DNA of 46,721 bases, from the NCBI GenBank assembly GCA_016218975.1, contig JACRCO010000078.1, positions 1 through 46,721 on the forward strand, written 5' to 3'. This DNA is from Deltaproteobacteria bacterium. GTDB lineage: Bacteria > Desulfobacterota > Deferrimicrobia > Deferrimicrobiales > Deferrimicrobiaceae. Both the position numbers and the translations under genes were made by a program. Below are positions 1 to 6,605 of the stretch, piece by piece (position 1 is the first letter of the stretch; each line of letters begins with the position of its first letter). Under the pieces are notes generated by a model, which worked only from the letters and a program-made list of their open reading frames with translations, was not told the DNA's origin and made no database searches.

Positions 1-86
1 AGTTCCTCGGGGGTTCTCCCGGCGCGGACCAATTCGACCATCCGACGCTTGAATTCCGGGGGATACGGCGGGCGTGATTTCGGCAT
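1..86 (-). CDS. IS3-family transposase OrfA, N-terminal part only
   Basis: The reverse strand reads from an ATG at 86-84 off the left edge of the window and begins MPKSRPPYPPEFKRRMVELV, followed by RAGRTPEEL. This is the characteristic start of the OrfA helix-turn-helix subunit of IS3-family transposases, which binds the element ends; OrfB would carry the catalytic DDE domain and lies outside the window. A ribosome binding site (GAGGAGG) lies just upstream of the ATG and a TATAAT box sits further upstream inside the element end. Only 28 residues are visible, so whether the element is intact cannot be judged. Confidence 0.85.
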   Translation of the reverse strand, partial: MPKSRPPYPPEFKRRMVELVRAGRTPEE

Positions 87-143
87 GACGGACACCTCCT
101 CCTCAAAGGATTATAGTGTCCACGAAAGCGGGTCAACTCCACA
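1..143 (-). mobile_element. IS3-family insertion sequence, one end
   Basis: This is the end of the IS that carries the OrfA gene above. On the minus strand the terminus reads TGTGGAGTTGACCCGC at 143-128 and continues TTTCGTGGACAC. It starts with TG, as IS3 ends do, and resembles inverted repeats seen in this family. The rest of the element is outside the window, so neither the second inverted repeat nor the target duplication can be seen. The exact boundary (141 or 143) is uncertain. Confidence 0.7.
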
Positions 144-1233
144 GGATACCCAAGTCGGAGCATGTGCACAGGCATCGCTGTGGATGCTGGCGCGTTATAT
201 GAGCCAACAGTTCAACTGCCGCGAATTTCTCCCATCCGAAATTAACGCTCTCGCAAAGGCCAATATGGCTATGGGACGTCCCCTCCCAGCTGAAAGCGGA
301 CTAACGCCAATCCAAATTTTAGACGCGCTTCAAGGCATGGGTTTCCCTGCGGTAATGTATATGCGCGAGAACGTCGACCCTTGCTCACGCCATGTCGATC
401 CTGCCTTCCCTATCAATTCGGGTAGCGATGCAGAAGAAGTAGCTTCAAAGGACCTTCGGAGAACTGCCAAGCTTGCCGACATCGCGTACCGGTATATCGA
501 AAGCGGTCTTCCTGTAATTCTTGGTACTTCGAACCATGCCGTCGTCGCGATCGGGCACACATATGACCATACTGCGACCAGTGCTACTGTCGCTATTCAG
601 CGGATTCCATCTTTCTTTATCAACAACGACGCCAACGGTCCGTATCAGGAGATGCTGTTGTTCGCCAAGGACGTCGACAAATTGTCATTTTTCGACGTTC
701 GAACTGTCATCACCGTTGCCCCTCCGGAAGTGACGCTAAAAGGCGAAGAGGCGGAGCTGATGGCGACGGAATGCATAGACGGTGTCCTTAAGGAACCTGT
801 TACGAAGTCAGGTGAGACACTCGGTGATCTCCTTCCGCAAATGCGACCGGAATTCAGCCCTTGGCTTAAACAACGAGAATACCGTACATACCTGATGCGA
901 TCGGTGATGCTGCAACAAGAAATCCAATTGGGTATGAGGCTGGGACACATTCGGCGACAGGCTGGCGAGAAACTATTGGTCCTCGACTACCCGAAATACG
1001 TCTGGGTGAGTGAGATTAGCTCGCCGGATTTGCTCAACCAGGCAGACATGGCCAATCGCAAGTGCCTGGGATTCGTAGTCGTTGATAGTACAGCTCCGTC
1101 AAGAACAAACGGAGTCATTGCGATGCATTTTGCTGACCTCTTTCTGGATGTACCACGGGATGCTCCTCAGCGAGCGAATAGATACGTCTTCCGCGGGTCA
1201 ACACCAATCAGGCATCGCGTATCCCCGGATTGA
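85..1233 (+). pseudogene. C39-like (papain-fold) peptidase-like protein, 5' end replaced by IS3
   Basis: This open frame encodes a protein of about 380 residues. Near its start is GACAQASLWMLARY, with a likely catalytic Cys; about 130 residues later comes LPVILGTSNHAVVAIGH, with a likely catalytic His; then FINNDANGPY, resembling the Asp/Asn region of C39-like cysteine peptidases. No substrate can be named. The first 20 or so residues are translated from the IS3 terminus, so the native N-terminus has been lost and similarity begins around 144. The open frame upstream of the peptidase part is fortuitous; an ATG at 85 overlaps the divergent transposase start. It may still be expressed from the IS edge, but I treat it as a 5'-truncated gene. 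Confidence 0.6.
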
Positions 1234-1376
1234 TAAGGCGGCCGTGCCGATGGCTTATTGGCTTCCTTCGACATGGAGGAGTCGTGGATCTCGGTGGTCG
1301 TCAGCCTGTAGATCTGACTTAAAAACCCCGGAGAACCAATAATTGGTGGGAGAACAGACCTAAGCTATCTCCCCGG

Positions 1377-1910
1377 TTATCTGGGCGACCGATTCTGAGA
1401 ACAGGTTTTACCGGAGACATAGTCACTCTTTGGAATCGGGATCGTGTTCAGTTTCTCCACTTGATCCCGGATGTGGCTCTTTCCGAGTGACACGTAAATC
1501 ATAGTCGTCTTGATATCCGCGTGCCCCATCGCCTTCATGATGACAAAAGGGTCCGCTCCGGCCATGGCCATTTGTGACCCGAAGGTATGCCGAAGTCCGT
1601 GGACGCGGATGTGCGGGACGCCGGCGCGTTTGCAGGCACCGTTCAGGCTGTCCCGAATATCGGTCAACGGCCCCTCTTTCCTCCCAGGAAAGACGAGCGA
1701 GTTCTTCACTTTCTTCTTTTCTGCCCGCTCCCGCGCCATCTGCAACGCCTCCAATGCGGGGGCGCACAGCGGAATGGTCCTCGCGGAATTATCAGTCTTA
1801 GGGTTCCACGTTTCCTTCGAGCGGACGTGGAGCAGCCGGTTTTCGATGTCCACGTCGCTCCACTCGCCTGCCGAGCAACCCGATCGTCGGCCCTGTCCCT
1901 CATTCGACAT
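1377..1910 (-). pseudogene. tyrosine recombinase / integrase, catalytic domain only
   Basis: The encoded 177 residues cover the C-terminal catalytic domain of a phage-type integrase. A degenerate first box (GRRSGCSAGEWSDVD) holds the first Arg, NPKTDNSARTIPL is the beta-hairpin region, HGLRHTF is the HxxR box, and GHADIKTTMIYVS carries the second His and the nucleophile Tyr. Full-length integrases have 300-400 residues, so the arm-binding and core-binding domains are missing. The ATG at 1910 has a good ribosome binding site (AAGGAGG), so a short product could be made, but the usual Glu of the first box is Gly. It is most simply a 5'-decayed integrase of the element bounded by the tRNA fragment near 4272. 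Confidence 0.7.
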
Positions 1911-2374
1911 CGTTTCCTCCTTCGTCTGGCCTTGAGTCGATCCGTCTAAACGCGGGCAGGGTGTAAACCGTAGGTTAAGATCAAGCCAAGAGGGAAGGTA
2001 ACTATAAGTTAATCAGTTGGAAATTGCCGGAATTGCGGTGACTGGCGGCAAGGGGATATCGGCGTAACCTAGGTTGTCTGACGAGGACGGCAGCCCCTGG
2101 CGGGTGGGATCCTGGGGCCCGGGGCCTGCACTTCCAGTGCTGGGTTGGAAACTCAATCCTTCCCTTCGAGTACCTCCGAGAGATACCGGGCGATCCGATC
2201 CCGATTGGACACGAGGCTGGAGAACTGCTTCTCGCAGACGTCGCTGAATCGCGCGAGAACGCGGCGATCAAGAAGGATATGCCGATGGACAGGACTATGC
2301 CGGGAGATCAAGCGGAACTCGGCTGGGGCTGCGGCAGTACATCGGTGGAAGTTTATACGGACTCCCGTTCTACA
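1911..2374. other. intergenic stretch without an assignable gene
   Basis: About 460 bases separate the integrase remnant from the flavoprotein gene. No frame shows a recognisable domain. A short plus-strand stretch around 2290-2390 reads in one frame YIGGSLYGLPFYING, which could be gene debris, but it has no start and runs into the antisense of the next gene. I see no RNA gene or clear terminator here. Confidence 0.4.
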
Positions 2375-2929
2375 TCAATGGGTGCCGGCCAACGCCGCTC
2401 CGGCCGCACGGGCCCGCCCCATGGTTTCCGAATCCTTGGCGATGCCGCCCGCCTCGTTCGTCCCGCCTCCGACCACGGTGGCCACGACAGGGAAACCGAG
2501 AAGGGAGTACGCGTTGGAGACGTGGTCGAAGTACGGACGGAAGGCCTCCAGGCCCGGGTCGCCTTGCGCGAAGACAAGCACCGTCTCCTTGCGCACTCGC
2601 GACGTGAAATCGTTGTTCAGGTAGCGATAGAGGCGGTCCATGAACGCCTTCGTCTGCGACGACATTTGGAACATGTAGACGGGGGAGCCGATCACGACCT
2701 TGTCCGCCGCCTCGATGGCGCGATACACGTCCTGCATGCCGTCCCGAGTGGCGCACTCCTCATGGCTGCGGCAGTACATGCAGGCTTGGCATCCCTTGAT
2801 CGCGAGGTCGGTCAGCCGGATGGTTTCCGTATCCGCTCCGGCGGCGGCCGCACCGGCGAGCACCGCGCCGGCCAGCGTCTCCGTGTTTCCGCCCCGACGG
2901 GGACTCCCGACGATTCCGACGATTTTCAA
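2375..2929 (-). CDS. NADPH-dependent FMN reductase / iron-sulfur flavoprotein-like
   Basis: This 184-residue flavodoxin-fold protein probably uses FMN to reduce small molecules or pass electrons in the cytoplasm. The N-terminus LKIVGIVGSPRRGGNTETL is the phosphate-binding loop of the family; GCQACMYCRSHEECATRDGM carries the Cys cluster that ligates a 4Fe-4S centre in iron-sulfur flavoproteins; VIGSPVYMFQMSSQTKAFMD is the second flavin-binding segment. I chose the TTG at 2929 because GGGAGG lies 6-7 bases upstream and homology starts there; longer in-frame starts would run through the promoter region. The gene is divergent from an HxlR-type regulator, which probably controls it in response to electrophiles or oxidants. 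The substrate is unknown. Confidence 0.85.
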   Translation of the reverse strand: MKIVGIVGSPRRGGNTETLAGAVLAGAAAAGADTETIRLTDLAIKGCQACMYCRSHEECATRDGMQDVYRAIEAADKVVIGSPVYMFQMSSQTKAFMDRLYRYLNNDFTSRVRKETVLVFAQGDPGLEAFRPYFDHVSNAYSLLGFPVVATVVGGGTNEAGGIAKDSETMGRARAAGAALAGTH

Positions 2930-2990
2930 TTGGTACCTCCCTGGCTGGTATGAACCGCGAATTGGTGACCCGATACGAGGGTAATCGACG

Positions 2991-3012
2991 GTACGAAAAT
3001 GACAAGTACGAA
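2991..3012. promoter_or_regulatory. candidate HxlR operator between divergent genes
   Basis: The 7-base word GTACGAA occurs twice, at 2991-2997 and 3006-3012, spaced by 15 bases. The first copy with the first half of the second forms an imperfect GTAC...GTAC dyad. The position between the flavoprotein start and the regulator start fits an autoregulatory site, but no consensus is known to me that would confirm it. Confidence 0.35.
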
Positions 3013-3057
3013 TATAAATGTTATATACCAATAAAAACCATACCGTGGAGGAAGGAC

Positions 3058-3411
3058 GTGGCCCGCAATACCTCGAAACACATCCGCTGCCCCGTCGTCA
3101 CCACCCAGAACATGATCGGCGGCAAGTGGAAGATCCTCGTCCTCTATCACCTCGGCCAGGGGACGAAACGCTTCCACGAACTGCAACGCGCGCTGCCGCA
3201 TATCGCCCAGGCTACCCTCACCCAGCAGGTCCGCGAGCTGGAGCGCGACGGTCTGGTGCATCGTGAGGTCTACCCGGTCGTGCCTCCCAAGGTGGAGTAC
3301 TCGCTGACGCCGATCGGGATCCGCTTCCTTCCGGTGATGGACGCAATGTGCGCGTGGGGACTCGCCTATCTGGCGCAGGAGGAAAGCGCGGGTACACCTC
3401 TTCCACCATGA
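3058..3411 (+). CDS. HxlR-family winged-helix transcriptional regulator
   Basis: This 117-residue protein has the HxlR/MarR-like winged helix throughout: IRCPVVTTQNMIGGKWKILV, then RFHELQRALPHIAQATLTQQ as the recognition helix region, then LVHREVYPVVPPKVEYSLT as the wing. The Cys near residue 11 is the conserved redox/electrophile-sensing Cys of several family members such as HypR and YodB. The GTG at 3058 is preferred because GGAGG sits 6 bases upstream and the family starts there; an ATG at 2950 would extend into the intergenic region. It is divergent from the FMN reductase and most likely regulates it and itself. Confidence 0.85.
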   Translation: MARNTSKHIRCPVVTTQNMIGGKWKILVLYHLGQGTKRFHELQRALPHIAQATLTQQVRELERDGLVHREVYPVVPPKVEYSLTPIGIRFLPVMDAMCAWGLAYLAQEESAGTPLPP

Positions 3412-3485
3412 CGCAAGTCGTCAGCACCCGGATCACAGCCGGCAGCGGCTCGGGCCGGATCTCCGGCAGATCGGCCTCCAGATTG

Positions 3486-3611
3486 TCATTTTTTTAGAAA
3501 GGCCAGCCGCTCCAGCGGCGGATGGAATTGCGCATCCACCCCCGTCTTGTTGCCCCGCGGATCGATTCGGTACCAACAGTGACCGGGCAGCCAGACGGTC
3601 CGATTCGCGGA
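3486..3611 (-). pseudogene. C-terminal fragment, transglutaminase-like protein
   Basis: In one minus-strand frame the sequence reads GHCWYRIDPRGNKTGVDAQF, continues HPPLERLAFLKK and ends at a stop at 3486-3488. The GHxW...DPRGN(K)xGVDAQF pattern resembles the C-terminal part of small bacterial transglutaminase-like proteins. Upstream the frame loses similarity and no start is visible, so this is a remnant at best. The family assignment is from memory of the motif and is tentative. Confidence 0.35.
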
Positions 3612-3753
3612 AGCGGGCTATGTGTTGCACCGCTTCCAGAAGAAGTCTCCATCCGGGATTCGCGCGGCCCGAGTCGATCAAGACCGCATTCACAGTCGAC
3701 TTCGGGCGGCCGCGGAAGACTACGAGGTGAGGTATGCCGGGAAGAAAGCGTGA
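3583..3753 (+). pseudogene. HigB/RelE-superfamily (phage Gp49-like) toxin, C-terminal fragment
   Basis: The frame reads RFAEAGYVLHRFQKKSPSGI and ends YEVRYAGKKA before a stop at 3751-3753. The FAEAVYVLHxFQKKS block and the YEVRYGK tail are typical of the HigB-type mRNA-interferase toxins of type II systems. An in-frame TGA at 3580-3582 and the absence of a start remove the N-terminal half. The 3' end overlaps the ATG of the antitoxin remnant by 20 bases, as in intact toxin-first pairs. Confidence 0.7.
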
Positions 3754-4072
3754 AACGGTCGCGGCAGGCGCTGGGAACGTTTTTTAGGACCTCGGCTTTG
3801 CCGATTCTGAGGACCGGAAGCTACGTGTGCAGCTCGCGGTTCGCCTGAACGAATTGATCGACGAACATCCTCTTGGTCAGGCCGCGGTCGCGACGCGATT
3901 CGGCATTCCGCAGCCGCATGTCTCTGACCTGAGGAACTACAAGCTGAGTCGTTTTTCGTCCGAGCGGCTCGTTCGGTTTATCACCTTGCTCGACCGGGAT
4001 GTCGACATCGTCATTCGCTCGCGCGACTCCGCTCGCAAAATTGGACACGTGTCGGTACTGTTCGCGGTGTGA
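3734..4072 (+). pseudogene. HigA-type XRE antitoxin interrupted by a stop codon
   Basis: Starting from the ATG at 3734 (MPGRKRETVAAGAGNVF), the frame meets TAG at 3785-3787 and then continues with DLGFADSEDRKLRVQLAVRL and the helix-turn-helix segment FGIPQPHVSDLRNYKLSRFS. In intact relatives the sequence is NVFADLGF, so the TAG replaces the Ala codon after NVF. The remaining 81 codons keep the whole DNA-binding domain. Together with the decayed toxin this is a dead HigBA pair. A shorter product from an internal start at 3827-3829 cannot be excluded. Confidence 0.75.
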
Positions 4073-4214
4073 TCCCGCGCGACTCGAGTGGCTCATTTGT
4101 GCCCATTTTCCCGGGAAGCTTACGGACATCTCCCTGAATTTACCGAATGTGTAATTTTGGCACGGCTGTAACTATGCGATAAGCCAAGATATTTATGTTT
4201 ACCAAAGGATTAGG

Positions 4215-4272
4215 GCGGCTTGAGGGGTTGGTGGGGAAACCCGTGGGAGTTCAAGTCCCCCCTTCGGCACCA
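4215..4272 (+). other. 3' portion of a tRNA-Leu gene, probable attachment site
   Basis: The stretch ends GTGGGGAAACCCGTGGGAG, TTCAAGTCCCCC, CTTCGGCACCA. These are the long variable arm, the T arm with GTTCAAGTC, the acceptor 3' strand and the encoded CCA of a bacterial tRNA-Leu whose 5' strand would be GCCGAAG. The D arm and the matching 5' acceptor strand are absent at the right distance (86 bases upstream reads GCCAAGA with no D arm following), so it is not a functional tRNA. Tyrosine recombinases often integrate at tRNA 3' ends and leave such a copy, and an integrase remnant lies 2.3 kb to the left. Confidence 0.7.
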
Positions 4273-4281
4273 TCGCCGGCC

Positions 4282-4332
4282 GGGGACACTCCTCTCCCGC
4301 ATCCCGGAATAAGAAAGTGCAGGAATGTCCCC
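4282..4332. repeat. REP-like hairpin repeat, copy 1
   Basis: GGGGACACTCCT at 4282-4293 pairs with AGGAATGTCCCC at 4321-4332 with one mismatch, enclosing a 27-base loop. Positions 4289-4331 are identical to 5113-5155. It looks like a REP element of the kind that accompanies IS200-like (RAYT) transposases, though no such transposase is in the window. Confidence 0.6.
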
Positions 4333-4371
4333 GATGATGGCTTCGCGCCAGGTTCCCTTTATTAGTAATAT

Positions 4372-4411
4372 CGGCCCGACTGGCTCATTTATGGCTCGCG
4401 GAACTTTTTTC
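4372..4411 (+). repeat. dispersed repeat containing GACTGGCTCA, copy 1
   Basis: The core GACTGGCTCATTTATGGCTC followed by GCGGAA recurs with small changes at 9968-10006 (CAAATATGGCTCGCGAAAAG). Both copies lie next to toxin-antitoxin genes. Its nature is unknown. Confidence 0.5.
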
Positions 4412-4468
4412 CTCTCGCTATCCTACTCGGCCGTTGACTATGGTTAACATGTAGGTTAACCTCTCCCT

Positions 4469-4827
4469 ATAGGCAAGATCGTCCGGTTCTATCAAGCGGA
4501 AGACGGCAAGACGCCGGTCAAGGAATTCCTCGATTCCCTTCCCGGCAAGGTTGCCCAGAAAGTCTTGTGGGTCCTCATGCTGGTGGAAGAGCTGGCATCC
4601 TGCACGCGACCTACTTCAAGAAGCTGGTTGGTTCGGACGACATTTGGGAGTGCAGGATGCAGTTCGGTTCCAACGAGTACCGGATCATCTGTTTCCACGC
4701 CGCCGGCTCTGTCCTGGTGCTCACGCATGGGTTCGTGAAGAAGACCCGGAAGACACCCGCGAAGGAAATCGAGGAGGCGGAGACCTGCAAGCGGGATTAT
4801 TTCAGGAGGCACAAGCGCCATGAGTGA
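4469..4827 (+). pseudogene. RelE/HigB-family toxin, frameshifted
   Basis: The first reading frame gives KIVRFYQAEDGKTPVKEFLD and KVAQKVLWVLMLVEELA; the continuation ATYFKKLVGSDDIWECRMQF and LVLTHGFVKKTRKTPAKEIE is in another frame. Together they make one phage-derived Gp49/HigB-type RNase toxin of about 118 residues. The switch falls near 4596-4612 and is explained by one missing base. No ATG, GTG or TTG precedes the first segment in frame (a stop lies at about 4460), so the start is also lost. The 3' end overlaps the antitoxin start by 8 bases. It is probably inactive, unless a sequencing error caused the shift. Confidence 0.75.
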
Positions 4828-5095
4828 CCTGAAGAAATACGTCGCAGAGCGGAAGAAGCGTGACCGGGAGTTCGCCGAAGGATTCGATGAGGGATACGCG
4901 CGTTTTAAGATAGGCGGGACGCTGCGGGAGGCGCGCGAAGCGGCGGGGCTCAGTCAGGAGGAGCTGGCCACCCGCCTGAGAACCAAGAAGACGGCAATCT
5001 CCAGGATTGAAAATCACGCCGAGGATATCAAGCTCTCAACCCTTGAGAAGGTGGCCGCGGCATTGGGGAAACGTCTTCTGGTGAAGATTGCGTAG
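4820..5095 (+). CDS. XRE-family antitoxin (HigA-like), intact
   Basis: This 91-residue protein has an N-terminal charged helix (MSDLKKYVAERKKRDREFAE) and a C-terminal helix-turn-helix, LREAREAAGLSQEELATRLR followed by TKKTAISRIENH. It ends with LEKVAAALGKRLLVKIA, a typical tail of antitoxins paired with Gp49/HigB-like toxins. It would bind its own promoter and the cognate toxin. AGGAGG lies upstream of the ATG. The partner toxin gene directly upstream is frameshifted, which leaves an orphan antitoxin. Confidence 0.85.
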   Translation: MSDLKKYVAERKKRDREFAEGFDEGYARFKIGGTLREAREAAGLSQEELATRLRTKKTAISRIENHAEDIKLSTLEKVAAALGKRLLVKIA

Positions 5096-5112
5096 ATATG
5101 CAGGAAAGGAGG

Positions 5113-5155
5113 CTCCTCTCCCGCATCCCGGAATAAGAAAGTGCAGGAATGTCCC
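5113..5155. repeat. REP-like repeat, copy 2
   Basis: These 43 bases are identical to 4289-4331. Similarity continues weakly for about 30 bases on the right side (GGTTCCCTTT in both). The left arm of the hairpin is lost (GGAGG instead of GGGGACA). With copy 1 it brackets the toxin-antitoxin genes 4469-5095. Confidence 0.6.
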
Positions 5156-5221
5156 TGGTTATGTCCTCACGCCGGTTCCCTTTTTTCGTTGAACCGGTGG
5201 TTGCATGAATGTCTGGGACAA

Positions 5222-6577
5222 CTAATTATTTCCGGGAAAATGAACGGGTTCTTCTTCCAGGGATAGAGCCCTGGGGATCATATCGTTGAAATAGACCTTC
5301 TTTTTACCGTCGGGTTTAATCGTCCATGCCCGGCCTGGGCTGAACGAAGGTTTCATGGGCATGAATCGCTGTCCTTCATAATCCACCAGATAATTCGTTC
5401 GTTCCAGCACGACCGTCTCCCCGCGCATGGTGGGTTTTTTATCCGTGATGAAACAGAGCCAGATCCTTACCCAACCCGGATACGGTTGAACATAAAGTAA
5501 GGGGTAGCTGTCGGGAGGATCGCTGTAAACCCGCTGGTTCTCCTTCTCCTCCAGATATCCCACCAGCAGTTTTCCTATGGGAACCACGCGCCACGGATCA
5601 GGACAAACCAGGGATCCTCCCATCTTGGTTGAATTGATAACAATAAACCTGCCATCCGGGGTCCACCGGGGGGCGATTTCCGGTGCAAATTCCAAATGCC
5701 GGCGGAAGGCATTGTCATAATCGTCACTGAGATCTTTTATCCGGCCTTCTTTTGGATACAGCAGCATCGCTTTCTTGCTGCTTAAACAGAAAACGCAGGT
5801 TCCGTCCGGCTTCCATGAAACTGCTTGGCATTGGGACTTTTTCTCACTGAAAGTTTCCACCTTCCCGGTTTGTACGTTCAGGAGACAAAAAACCCCATTC
5901 GAATAGCCCTGAGACATGAAAACAACGTATTCACCGGTCGGTGATACATATTCATGATAATTCCCGCGATAGTCGAGTTGTTCATGGAGCAACAGACGTT
6001 TTCCCGGTGATTCTCCAACGGTATGACGCAAGATTTGTCGGGTACTGTCGACACCGTGTTTTTCGGTTCCGGTTTTTTTATGGATGACATATACCATTTC
6101 TTTGTTGCCGAGCCACCCCATGGACGTGACAAGCTCGTCGGGGCTTGTAAGGCGATGGCGTATTTGACTTTCAAGATCTACAACCTCCAGATAGCGCGGA
6201 CTTTTAACGGCGATGTGCCTGGAATCTGGAGAGAACAACAGCCCGAATTTATTTTGCACAAACGAACCAAACGATTTACCGTACGAATCGATTTTCATAG
6301 ACTGGCATAATTTTATCTGATCCGAAGGACACCATTGCAGATAAACAGTAGAATAGATGGTCGGCACTTCCGGTGGTAAAGGCAGGCCAATCCGGTCGGC
6401 GTACGTGTATGCTATGGTTGATCCGTCAGGGGAAAAATGAATCTCTGCCGAAGGACTACCTTCCTTACATGAGGAGAATCCCAGGCAAACAAATGCTACA
6501 AAAACAAATTGTAGATAAAATCCAAAAAGACCTGTTTTTTGCTGAATAAAAGCATCCTTTGTGCGTTTTATTCTCAT
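5222..6577 (-). CDS. predicted lipoprotein with TolB-like beta-propeller
   Basis: This 451-residue protein starts MRIKRTKDAF and has a hydrophobic segment ending in the lipobox LGFSSC at about residue 33, so it is probably an acylated, membrane-anchored periplasmic protein. The mature part contains repeated propeller-like blades: IHFSPDGSTIAYTY, LLFSPDSRHIAVKS, YVSPTGEYVVFMS, VSWKPDGTCVFCLS, PRWTPDGRFIVINS, SFSPGRAWTIKPDG. These resemble WD40-like/TolB repeats. The ATG at 6577 has AAGGAAG upstream; the frame stays open further upstream but those codons overlap the next gene. The function is unknown. It lies 28 bases after a large membrane protein on the same strand and may be co-transcribed with it. 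Confidence 0.75.
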   Translation of the reverse strand: MRIKRTKDAFIQQKTGLFGFYLQFVFVAFVCLGFSSCKEGSPSAEIHFSPDGSTIAYTYADRIGLPLPPEVPTIYSTVYLQWCPSDQIKLCQSMKIDSYGKSFGSFVQNKFGLLFSPDSRHIAVKSPRYLEVVDLESQIRHRLTSPDELVTSMGWLGNKEMVYVIHKKTGTEKHGVDSTRQILRHTVGESPGKRLLLHEQLDYRGNYHEYVSPTGEYVVFMSQGYSNGVFCLLNVQTGKVETFSEKKSQCQAVSWKPDGTCVFCLSSKKAMLLYPKEGRIKDLSDDYDNAFRRHLEFAPEIAPRWTPDGRFIVINSTKMGGSLVCPDPWRVVPIGKLLVGYLEEKENQRVYSDPPDSYPLLYVQPYPGWVRIWLCFITDKKPTMRGETVVLERTNYLVDYEGQRFMPMKPSFSPGRAWTIKPDGKKKVYFNDMIPRALSLEEEPVHFPGNN

Positions 6578-6605
6578 ATCCGCTTCCTTTCCCTCGACCA
6601 AGCCA

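Noticed and set aside
1335-1347. Palindrome ACCAAT-A-ATTGGT beside the integrase remnant
   Set aside because: It is too short to call an attachment or operator site, and no second copy was found.
3785-3787. UAG as pyrrolysine or a recoding signal in the antitoxin
   Set aside because: There is no pyl gene or recoding element nearby, and the paired toxin is also decayed, so simple gene death is the better explanation.
4183-4272. A full tRNA-Leu gene
   Set aside because: GCCAAGA at 4183 is at the right distance from the 3' acceptor strand, but it pairs poorly with CTTCGGC and no D arm or proper anticodon stem follows.
4590-4615. Programmed frameshift in the RelE/HigB toxin gene
   Set aside because: No slippery heptamer or downstream structure is seen and the start codon is also missing. 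A deletion is simpler.
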